Assembly (NCBI RefSeq): GCF_000740895.1
Contig: NC_025260.1
Span: forward strand, 1,282,001 to 1,346,000
Length of the DNA: 64,000 nucleotides
Direction: 5' to 3'
Origin: Theileria orientalis strain Shintoku
Taxonomy: Eukaryota > Apicomplexa > Aconoidasida > Piroplasmida > Theileriidae
Below the pieces are notes generated by a model. The model did not search any database, was not told where the DNA came from, and saw only the letters and a program-made list of their open reading frames with translations. Of this stretch, positions 56,801 to 64,000 are shown piece after piece (positions within the stretch are counted from its first letter, which is position 1; every line of letters starts with the position of its first letter). Made by a program: the position numbers and the translations under genes.

Positions 56801-58191
56801 CAGAAATAATGGTTTGGAGAGCTGCAGAATGTGAAGAATTTGCCAAGAAAGTTACACACGCTGAATATGGTGTATCCGAAATGGAAGAATTAAATGTTTA
56901 TCTTTATAACGGGATTCATAAGAAGTTTACTCGAATGAAGAACGTACCATGGAAGGAAATTGATTTAAATTTAACCAATAAAGAAGAGCTAGATATCAAC
57001 GCAGATAAGAGCACTTTTGTTTTCAGAAGACGACATTGTGGATTCTTTGTAGAGTACACTGCAAATAAGCCATATGTTTTTAGTATGATTTATAAATATA
57101 GCATAGGGGTTAAAATGGAAATTTGGGAGTCATTCAACCCAGATTTATACGTTAAAAAAGTAGAGAGAGATGGTACTGGTTCACTTACAAGTGTTAGTAA
57201 CATTACCCTGTTCTTTGTTAATGGTAGGATTAAACATCTCACTAAACTAAAAGAAAAAGGAGTTGAGAAATGGAGATATCGGTCCCCTCACATTCACTTA
57301 GACATCGGAGAAAATCATGATAATCTATACTATACATACAGAGAGAGTGGTGGATTTGGAACTTTCGCAGCAAGGAATAATATTACTTTCATAACTGTGT
57401 CGCTAGGGTCGGGAACCACCAGGGTCAACAAATTCATATTCTCGAAGACGCCATATGGAAAATTTTGTACCAGAGTTATTACGAACATACACTTTGCTAC
57501 TCAAAGAACCAAGTTTGTATCAGTTCTGTTCAATGATGGAAAGCATGTCCACTACATATCACCACAATGTAGCAAGCAATGGCAGAGAGTACCGCTGGAA
57601 GTTGAGTTGAACATACAGAAGAGAGTCGGTATGTATCAATTCAGATACCTGCCAGACGAACAGTTGCCGTCATACATGACAAACTTCAACTTCAACATAT
57701 CGAGAATTATTCAAGATAAAACTCAGATTTGGAGGTCAAAGGATAAAGTTGGAGCTTTAATAGTTATAATGGACACAATACATGACCCTAAGTTCTTGGC
57801 AGTGTTCTTGAATAATGGAAAGACTATATTCTTCCGCAAGTCCGGCATTTTCTGGAGTAATCACAATAAGTTTCTGCCTCTTCATCTTGAGCTGGATCAC
57901 AGACAAACTACGAGTTGCATTATCTACAAGCACGACAAGGTACAGAATTTAGAGGTTTACACGCCCAGAAACGGACTCTTCATAAGATCAGTTTCAAATC
58001 AACACAGGCTTATATGGTTAACAGAAAATGAAGCAGAGTATGCAAGAAGAGTGGTGCTATCAGCGACAAAGCTTACCATATTCCAGTCGGACAGAAAGAG
58101 GTTGGAATTTGACAGAGATTTGGCATATAATGAGGATGAATACACGGAGATAGTCGACCCTCAGTATGGTTTACATGTCTATTCAGTTTAA
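53848..58191 (+). CDS. SVSP-type secreted protein with about ten FAINT domains
   Basis: Single-exon ORF of 1447 residues with a signal peptide (about 1-26, ending NGQ). A Gln/Ala/Ser/Thr-rich stretch leads to the first FAINT domain (about 185-265). A long QPQPVAQPQP-type Pro/Gln region (about 280-390) follows, the hallmark of Theileria SVSP proteins. More FAINT domains lie near 390-470, 530-600, 650-720 and 770-845. An acidic Glu/Val/Pro linker (about 870-930) is followed by five more divergent domains to the end. Met/Pro-rich linkers separate domains 2-4. There is no anchor. SVSPs are secreted, mostly in the schizont stage; their function is not known. Here the gene lies well inside the chromosome. 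Confidence 0.9.
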   Translation: MNICNIYRTVLIYLLLCYGKKFINGQGIQEDRQNSPEQNSRAGTTQQSATAAPENTTSLNPTLLNANINDNINFVQAQLGALPTQQAPAPSQASQAAAKAQGHQDISLDSPSDTDAEDIPLSIKRKLTQKTAPEQPTSGSEIELDVDLDAKAKQRLAQTSTQQPTAVPQAGCAPRRSNTLEGHPELVILDLSEKYTTDKVNYEYKQAEQSHFFKPIPPNKFYHVKLGDTTAWKYSGTGDHPLEVRVVPDTEGNPKLQILFPQYVETETESEFEPAAPKPAAGQPPRVMPTPGEAAQPVAQPQPVAQPQPPTQPQPVAQPQPATQPQPPTHSQPMVQLPQQVPQSQPAPPQDAAQLPQQGAPYPPMPPQAPVPPPEHAMTHAPGYAPPPQRMQPELISVDIKNFQSTNQIDYFYYDREKLHKFLCKPQYLIGVLFKDGKIKKHITSNFPNRVLIFKDPSGAPILRLLEPNEYDPNEPRYIPEQYIPQRMMPGQFMGGQRMDPRMIPPHFDPRMMDPRFMRPQMPRPIPIEINTDYKSDTKHYSYELKGPYTHLFTARKPFLFASIRNNRKVLLTPDPNKMPDRVLYRDPPDSKPQLRVAYPEKPPMPQMPPPHMRQMHPHMMPPMHPGMRMPGMPHGPPPPRPGPPAKVTEEVAKPGPRLHLLSLDINHRASTGQIRFTYDTDEQSFVFTANAPFYISQALAGREVLWVAKQGKFAEEIRVTYDAAGTPNIRVFLHEPDLQTPQPRLPRPPEIMPTVPGAMPQLPPAEPPIQLVEVDVNFFHSTNEILYRFYPHNGIHKFLCRPGYMISRVVKNGRLKQEFTSEYPNRVLIMMDPHGGRVLRLLGPNDVEPYEPVDPELDKFFTPLRELVPTVPGVPGAPEVSELEYEVPYPEAMPVRPEVPEEEEVAEYPEEAEVAEEEVPEEHEVAKPAVDYASLVGTQLFLNTNQPTDKFHYYKDGSTGIHIYTVKGNYAFSVVKAPKTFTKPEIMVWRAAECEEFAKKVTHAEYGVSEMEELNVYLYNGIHKKFTRMKNVPWKEIDLNLTNKEELDINADKSTFVFRRRHCGFFVEYTANKPYVFSMIYKYSIGVKMEIWESFNPDLYVKKVERDGTGSLTSVSNITLFFVNGRIKHLTKLKEKGVEKWRYRSPHIHLDIGENHDNLYYTYRESGGFGTFAARNNITFITVSLGSGTTRVNKFIFSKTPYGKFCTRVITNIHFATQRTKFVSVLFNDGKHVHYISPQCSKQWQRVPLEVELNIQKRVGMYQFRYLPDEQLPSYMTNFNFNISRIIQDKTQIWRSKDKVGALIVIMDTIHDPKFLAVFLNNGKTIFFRKSGIFWSNHNKFLPLHLELDHRQTTSCIIYKHDKVQNLEVYTPRNGLFIRSVSNQHRLIWLTENEAEYARRVVLSATKLTIFQSDRKRLEFDRDLAYNEDEYTEIVDPQYGLHVYSV

Positions 58192-59069
58192 ATAATTCAA
58201 GTAATTCATGTTCATTTGTTTTACAGACCTTGGTTAATGGAAATATTGTGATGAAATTGATTAAAAACAGGACTTAACCTTTAGCATGTACCATCTTCAT
58301 TGTAATTTTAAAACAAGATTTAAATCGCAAATCCAAATATTGTATTGTGACTTATTGGAATTGTTCCAAGGTTTCACACAGTAGAGAGATAAGCACGGTG
58401 TGAAAGGACAGTCACGTTTGTTTTAAGTACTCTAATGAGTATACTGAAAGTGTATTATATTGTGTTATGTAAACGTAAAAGTGGAATCTTGCATTCTTAA
58501 TGGGATGTAGCTTAAAGTTAAATAAAGTCCACATTAATGTTTGTATCAACGTGGCAGAGGGCCATGTTGCATTTTTTAAAGGATTTAAGTTAGTTGTAAG
58601 AGTTTATCGGTCTCGTAAATTTAAGATTAATGCAGTAAGCTAAACACATACACGTATAGGTAACAGCATTAATGTATATGTTAGGTGTTGTTGAGTGCGT
58701 AGTTAGGGTACAGTACACATTAGGGTGTGACGACGATGAAATGACGTAAAGTCTACCAAGGAACTCATAAATGTAGTTAGTATTCTATTTACAATAATAG
58801 GTGATCAATGAATGGAAAGCAGGGATGCCAAACCCCATGGTTATGGAATCTTAAGTAGATTCAGACAAGATTCCAAGTTAAAATCCACGATAATTAGACA
58901 GAGATATTCACATATAATTTGGTTTATGTAAGTTGTGGGCGTGTAAAAGTGATACGCTCATAAATGAAGTGTAAACGGGACCCTACACACTTAGTCATAA
59001 ATGGCCGAAACTTGGAATCTAAAATCAAATTCTTAAAAACACACAAATTAAATTTAAATAACACAAAGG
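58192..59069. other. Intergenic region with a shared 20-nt motif
   Basis: AT-rich 3' flank. It contains AACCCCATGGTTATGGAATC at 58831-58850, which recurs at 61091-61110 with one base changed. No gene is seen. Confidence 0.5.
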
Positions 59070-60360
59070 ATGCCAATGGGCCTTTGCCGTAAATTCTTAT
59101 TCTTGTATTTATATATTTAGTAGCAAATAATAAATGGATTCTTGTAGAATCTACTGAATTAAATACAGATAATGAAGGCAGTGGCACAAATACAGACGGT
59201 TTTTGTGATGAGTTTGAAATCAAAGACTCGGAAGAGGGATTCTAAGAAACGGGCCAGCAAGGCCGGCAAGTGAGGAGAAAGGCATAGATTTAACAATTGA
59301 TTGTTGGAATAAGCCATAAAAAACGCACTGAAATCGGGCCGTAAATACGTAAAATATCTGGTCGAAAATAGGATTGTGTGTAAGGATGAGCAGGGTAAGA
59401 GTAATCCGGGGTTGTTAGGAGGGAAAGAAGGTGGAATATCGCCCCGGCAACCTGCAACGGCGCAGTGTCCGGAGGATGGTAGCTACCAGCGAATTGAGCT
59501 GCAAGCACTTCTCAGAAGTCTTAGGGTTAAGCCACAGATACACACCTAACAGATAGATAGTCCCAGTCTTCTACTGGGCTAGGAGTTGATCTCGACATCA
59601 ACACAGCAGCAACCAAAGACAATTTTAGATCGCAACTAGCGCTAATGCAAAGATATTTACGACAAGATACGGGTCTGCTTTTCAAACTCGTAAAAATCTA
59701 AACGGTCTCATAGCAAATTAAAGAGTTCTACCAAGCATCGGAAACACATAAGGTTGTGACCAAGGCGTAATACAATACAAACAAGCGCAAAGTTGAGATA
59801 CATATGACCAATGGGTACTATAAATTGGAGAAAATTCGGCTCCAAGGGAAAGATGTAAAGAATGTGCAAAAAGAGATGAAGGAGACGAGATAGAATTTGG
59901 GAAGTGAGAGTTGAAGATGGAAAAACTGAAGTCAGAAGTAGTTAGTGAGGTGGAGGTCGAGGGGCTAGAAAAATTGAAAGAAGCACCAAAAAAATACATT
60001 TTGAAATTAAAGATACGTAAAAGGCAAATGAGTTAAGGAGAAAATTGAACAGGCGGTCGTAGATATGGAGGTTGATAAGTTGAAAAATTTCGAGAACGAG
60101 GTGGATGTGTTGAAGGAGTCGGAAAAGTCAAGGAGACTGAAAGAGGTGGAAATAGAGGTGTAAGTTAAGAAGAAGGCCGAAATTATTCGACGATAACGAG
60201 TTTGGGAATGAGGCAAAAAAGTGATAAAGGAGCTAGAAGAGGACTTGGAGAGTGAAAAGCAGACAAACGAGTTAAAGGGGGAGTCTGCGAGCTCGGATCG
60301 CGGGAAGGAAGTCGATAACAGTGATCTGAGCAGCGTCTGGTTGAGTTGAGTCGTCATCAG
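59070..60360 (+). pseudogene. Decayed secreted FAINT-domain gene (TashAT/SVSP-like)
   Basis: Fragments of one secreted FAINT protein can be followed on the plus strand, broken by stops and frame changes. An ATG at 59070 opens a hydrophobic leader that breaks after about 15 codons. A second frame continues the leader into an acidic Asn/Thr/Glu stretch ending at a stop near 59244. From 59585 a frame begins with a FAINT-like GVDLDINTAATKDNF and continues through QIKEFYQASETHKV to YYKLEKIRL, with stops inside. Lys/Glu-rich segments follow in other frames to about 60350. The order leader, acidic region, FAINT, Lys/Glu-rich tail is that of TashAT-like host-directed proteins. At least five disabling changes are visible, so I call it a pseudogene. 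Confidence 0.65.
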
Positions 60361-60716
60361 ATTATACGTGCATTTATACTTTAACGACAAGTCACGCTGC
60401 GCATTTTCAGTGTGCTTTGTAGATAACCCCGATGGTACTAAAAGGCCGGGTCGCCAGGGCCAATGGTCCTGCCAGGTCAATCAGTCGGGTGGTGGGTCTG
60501 GTCAGGGCGGCTGGGCAGGCGAGCCCGCTTCTCGACGAAGTTAAACGCATTGTGCAACAAACACAGTGGCCTCGAGTGCAGTTTAATTCGAATTTCTTAA
60601 ATTCACCTTACAAACTGGCGCAGATCGACCTCTTAACTCGCATACACGGAATTTCATCTAGGGATTGCCACTCGCTCGCAAATTTATTTATGTATAGTGG
60701 ACCATTGGATAAACTA

Positions 60717-60815
60717 GTGAATGAGGCTGGAAGTTCATCAGATTAACTGACGATTGAGGCTGAAAGGTTATCAGATTAACTGATGAATGAGGCCGGAAGT
60801 TTATTTGAATAACTA
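60717..60815 (+). repeat. Three imperfect ~35-bp repeats
   Basis: Units containing GAGGCTGGAAGTTCATCAGA recur three times with substitutions, just after the pseudogene. They may be part of the same decayed gene. Confidence 0.6.
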
Positions 60816-61335
60816 CCGAACGGTGCCAAAAGGCTGTATATGTGATTAATTAGGCCTAATGAATTATAACTACTTGTGTTATATAGGTTTGAGCTCGATG
60901 TGTGAGTAAAAACATTTATATTTTACATCCTTTGGCTGAAGGTGTGACGGTTGGCTACTAACACATCTGGGTATTATTATTTGTTAATGTTACAAAATTA
61001 ACCTCCAAAGGTACGAATAGTGTTATTCTCGTTATTTCATCAAATAATATTAATATACTCGCAAACAATGCGGTGACCCTTGTGCTACCTAACCCCATGG
61101 TTACGGAATCCTACATTCACGCGCGTTTTTGCGATAAAATTTACCGGAATGTAGCTGGCAATCACACTCATCCAGCTTATATTATGTAAAATATCAATGT
61201 ACAATAGTATTGTTATAATCAGTTGCTATATATAACGTTTCAGAATTTGTTGAGTATGCACGTATCACTGTAGCCAAGAGTCACTAAAATGGTTAAAAAT
61301 GGTCAAAACTGGATTTATTAAAGTACTCAATTTGA
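60816..61335. promoter_or_regulatory. Upstream region of FAINT gene with the shared 20-nt motif
   Basis: AACCCCATGGTTACGGAATC at 61091-61110 lies about 225 bp before the FAINT start codon and matches 58831-58850 in 19 of 20 bases. The latter lies about 220 bp before the pseudogene's leader. The same position before two related genes suggests a retained promoter or untranslated-region element, though shared ancestry alone could explain it. Confidence 0.45.
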
Positions 61336-62271
61336 ATGAGACATCTCAAATTTATATTAATATTTTTATTATTAAATTTTAAATGTATTATAGTAGAATC
61401 CAGTGAATCTGCAGATACAGATTCATCTGGTGCCCAAGTTACTCCAGGAGCTGATGGAACAACAGGTACAGCTTCTGGTACTCAGGAGCAATCTTGTTCT
61501 ATTCCCTCAGTTCCTTCTAGTCAACCATCTGGTACACCAGCAGCTGATGGAGCTTCTTCTGGTACATCCCAGAGTGGAGAAAGCTCAGAGAATCAAGATT
61601 CGCAAGCTGGTGGAGGTAAGGTAGCTGGGGGTTCAGACTCATCATCCTCTGGATCACCTGAAACCTCTGCTACTACACCTGCCCTAGATCTCGACATAAC
61701 GTCTGAAAGTTCTACCAACGAATTCGAACATAAAAAAGATGATAATTATGTCACATATTCGGCCAAGGCAAACCATGCTTTCAAAACTGTCAAGGATGGT
61801 ACTACTGAAGTGTGGAAAGCAACCGATGCCAATAATTATTCGACCAAAGTTGAAGTAGATATGCCTAGCAACTATAAAGCTGTCACTGTTTTTCTGGATG
61901 GTGATATTACTAAGGTGTTTTTGAAAGACTCTCAAACCGGTAAATGGACTGCAATTGACACATACAAAGTCAATCCTATTACTCTTAACGTCAACAGTAA
62001 CCAGACCACTTACTTTTGCGATAACATATTGGATAACAATGTCAGAACATTTACTGCTAAAAAAGGATTTCTCTTTAACGAGGTTAATGAGGGTACCGGT
62101 ATCAATAAGGTTGAAATATGGAAAACTACTAATCCCAATGAATATGCAAATAAGGTTGTCAATGAAGGCGGTAACAAGTTGACCATTTACATCGGAGAGG
62201 GTACTAGTGCTTCAACTAAGGTGTTTTACATGGAATCTGACGGTTATTGGACAGAAGCTAATTCTGCATAG
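61336..62271 (+). CDS. Secreted protein with two FAINT domains, possibly truncated
   Basis: ORF of 311 residues with a signal peptide (about 1-21), then a Ser/Gly/Thr-rich linker (about 22-115). Two FAINT domains follow, at about 118-210 and 214-305. From about 61731 to 62070 the DNA is almost identical to the inverted segment 10450-10790 of the giant FAINT gene. The frame ends at TAG (62269-62271), yet the same frame stays open for 31 more codons of Gly/Ala/Ser/Thr-rich sequence to a TGA at 62365-62367. This suggests a recent premature stop or readthrough. There is no anchor, so secretion is likely. Confidence 0.88.
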   Translation: MRHLKFILIFLLLNFKCIIVESSESADTDSSGAQVTPGADGTTGTASGTQEQSCSIPSVPSSQPSGTPAADGASSGTSQSGESSENQDSQAGGGKVAGGSDSSSSGSPETSATTPALDLDITSESSTNEFEHKKDDNYVTYSAKANHAFKTVKDGTTEVWKATDANNYSTKVEVDMPSNYKAVTVFLDGDITKVFLKDSQTGKWTAIDTYKVNPITLNVNSNQTTYFCDNILDNNVRTFTAKKGFLFNEVNEGTGINKVEIWKTTNPNEYANKVVNEGGNKLTIYIGEGTSASTKVFYMESDGYWTEANSA

Positions 62272-62932
62272 AGAACTGGCACAGGTAGATCTGGAGCTGT
62301 AACCACAACAGCCAATCAGGCTGGTGGTGGAGCGGCATCCGGTGAGTCTGAGCCAGCTTCATTTTGAAGTTAATATGGTTGTACCATATAAACTGGGCGC
62401 TACAGCCCTAAACCTGGTTCAACCGACTGGGCAACACACAACTGCCTTGGCGGTTTAATCTGATTGTACCATATACACATAGTAGTTAATGTAACTTCGA
62501 TGGAGAACCATAGCACTAACTTAGCTACAAACACATTAATCAAAATTTAGTTTACGTAGATGTTCATGAGAATCATGTAGGAATTATCAACACTATTCAC
62601 ATAGTTATTAAGACATTACTTTCCATAGAAAACAAATTAAGCCTCGAACCTACCTAAAGTAAATTATAGCCACTATAATAGAAGCACCAGGACAAGGGGC
62701 GAGAAGGACTTCTGTCTAGTTCCTAACACATTGACCCATTTGTACAATCTGTGACCTAGTTCATAGTTTTACAGCCATCCAGAGTCATTCTTAGCCATGA
62801 ATACAAGCGAAAATTGAAATGTGCTGGATTCCATATCGGCATTGTGATGCATCACCCCCACTGGACACTTGTATTCACTTGTTTTGTTTTATCTTTTGTA
62901 TCACCGTTTGTTAATTTAATTTCTAGATAAAG
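62272..62932. other. Intergenic region
   Basis: The first 96 bp continue the upstream reading frame (see the FAINT gene). The word ATTGTACCATATA or a near match occurs twice (about 62380 and 62464), flanking a GGGC/GCCC hairpin. No further gene is seen. Confidence 0.4.
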
Positions 62933-63472
62933 ATGAATAAATTCGCAGCCACTATGTTGGGTATGGCCCTTGCCTCCTGCGCAATGGGCGTTTCAACACC
63001 CGTCGTCCTCGACAAGCCCCTTTTGGAGGGAAAAGACGATAGATTCGCAGTAGTTCTCCACCATCACCATGCTGCTGATGTAGCTGGTACTCCTCACAAG
63101 TTGAGGTTTTTGATGCTGGTGCCCAAATTGGGAGCTGATTTGACCGGCGGATTTGCATCGGGACTCACACCTGTCGTCCACGCCAACATGACACTTGGCG
63201 AAGGTGAGCATTTGACAGAATTGGTTGGACTTTCTGACTGCGCCACCTGGCTCGCTTTCGTTATGGGCGTTTTCCATACAGCGACCGGTTCAGTCTCCTT
63301 CAAGGCCTTCCACGGTCTTAAGGGTGCCTTGAAACTTGACGTAGGAGTCGGCCCCGTTGCAGATTTTGTTAAGGACCACGTCCACAACCCCGTAATGGCC
63401 GGAATGCTCAAGTTGATGCCATCACATCTCTTAACACACAAGCTTTTGGCTCTTTTCCCTCATGCTCATTAA
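62933..63472 (+). CDS. Small secreted protein of unknown function
   Basis: Single-exon ORF of 179 residues. The first 20 residues form a signal peptide (hydrophobic core GMALASCAMG). The mature part is rich in His, Leu, Ala and Val, with an HHHH cluster near residue 43 and a slightly hydrophobic C-terminal half, but no clear membrane segment. Codon choice is strongly biased to C-ending codons and differs from the FAINT genes around it, which suggests high expression. I recognise no family. The start follows an AT-rich upstream stretch in the context AAGATGAA. Confidence 0.85.
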   Translation: MNKFAATMLGMALASCAMGVSTPVVLDKPLLEGKDDRFAVVLHHHHAADVAGTPHKLRFLMLVPKLGADLTGGFASGLTPVVHANMTLGEGEHLTELVGLSDCATWLAFVMGVFHTATGSVSFKAFHGLKGALKLDVGVGPVADFVKDHVHNPVMAGMLKLMPSHLLTHKLLALFPHAH

Positions 63473-63708
63473 GGGCTGTATAAGATATATAGATTAAATC
63501 TCACATGTTCCATTACAATGTTTATTCAAAAAGATAACCAGTTGTGATACTCACAATTTTGTAATGTGATACTTAAACTTACGCGCACACTAGTTACGCA
63601 TATATATGTACATAAATTTATTTACATACGTTTACATATGTTTAAGTATGTACACTTCATGTTTTATCAGTTTAACTTGCCTATATGCTCAGCGGTCTAA
63701 CCTTACCT
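63473..63708. other. 3' flank of the small secreted gene
   Basis: AT-rich with TATATA and ACATACG words. No feature can be supported. Confidence 0.4.
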
Positions 63709-63905
63709 ATTAACTCTTTAATAGCTATGAGTTCTTTGATACATATTAGTTCTTTGGTAGCTATTAACTCTTGATAACTATGAGTTTTTTAATAACTATA
63801 AGTTCTGTGGCACCTATCAGCTCTTGATAACTATGAGTTCTGTGGTACCTATTACCTCTTTAATAACTATGAATTCTTTGGTAGCCATTAGCTCTTTGGT
63901 AGTCA
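63709..63905 (+). repeat. Minisatellite of CTATGAGTTCTTTGATA-type units
   Basis: Imperfect tandem units of about 20-22 bp, in paired arrangements, alternating CTATGAGTTCT and CTATTAGCTCTTTGGTA-like words. The remaining bases to 64000 show no clear feature. Confidence 0.8.
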
Positions 63906-64000
63906 ACACTGTGAATTGGTCCAATAGTAGAGTAATGGGTAAGACTGCTATAATCTTAAGATCACTCCTGGACGTCCATCTCCTTCAAGTCGGGAATTAT

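Noticed and set aside
60432..60746. 104-codon plus-strand ORF after the pseudogene
   Set aside because: No domain, no leader, and it lies in decayed sequence; probably chance or remnant.
62411..62419. CCCTAAACC as interstitial telomere sequence
   Set aside because: A single copy with no neighbouring repeats.
1..64000. tRNA, rRNA or CRISPR features
   Set aside because: I looked for tRNA T-loop words and spaced repeats and found none with the right structure; none can be claimed.

Overview
The window reads as a chromosome-internal piece of a Theileria genome (apicomplexan parasite of cattle leucocytes and red cells). The evidence is several secreted proteins built from FAINT (DUF529) domains, a domain expanded in Theileria; proline/glutamine-rich SVSP-type architecture; very short (about 23-35 nt) GT-AG introns; tightly packed genes on both strands; and one 2-kb block of almost pure A+T that looks like a centromere. 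The fairly GC-rich coding sequence fits the T. orientalis group better than T. parva or T. annulata, but that species guess is inference.

Layout. 1-7.6 kb: the 5' part of a helical-repeat gene (-), a four-pass membrane protein (+), a small basic two-exon protein (-) and a SUN-domain membrane protein (+). 7.6-8.5 kb: a gap between converging genes with several strong hairpins, a candidate structured RNA. 8.5-20 kb: a 3138-residue secreted FAINT protein with internal tandem duplications, then a short FAINT membrane protein (both -). 20.8-21.7 kb: two tiny-intron genes on the minus strand that I rebuilt exon by exon, an L7Ae/Rpp38-like RNA-binding protein and cytochrome c oxidase subunit 6B, only 8 nt apart or fused. 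22.3-24.6 kb: a four-exon protein with an apicoplast-type leader (+). 25.2-33.4 kb: three more FAINT genes (-), one with ACG where its start codon should be. 33.4-35.4 kb: the candidate centromere. 35.4-40.2 kb: a sugar transporter and a divergent protein kinase (-). 40.9-43.3 kb: a five-exon mitochondrial-type membrane protein (+) and a five-exon NF-YC histone-fold subunit (-), convergent.

44.2-53.5 kb is a 15-exon tandem-cassette Ski2-like helicase (ASCC3/Slh1/Brr2 family, 2039 codons before the stop). Its exons join in phase throughout, and several of its introns hold their own tandem repeats. 53.8-58.2 kb is a 1447-residue SVSP-type FAINT protein. 59.1-60.4 kb is a decayed secreted FAINT gene. 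61.3-62.3 kb is a FAINT gene sharing a nearly identical block with the giant gene 50 kb away in inverted orientation, and ending in an in-frame TAG that may have cut off a longer tail. The window closes with a small secreted protein and a minisatellite.

Functionally it mixes conserved housekeeping genes (helicase, NF-YC, COX6B, SUN, kinase, transporter) with lineage-specific secreted proteins that probably meet the host cell. The secreted genes lie on both sides of the putative centromere, and repeats, gene conversion and decay concentrate in them.
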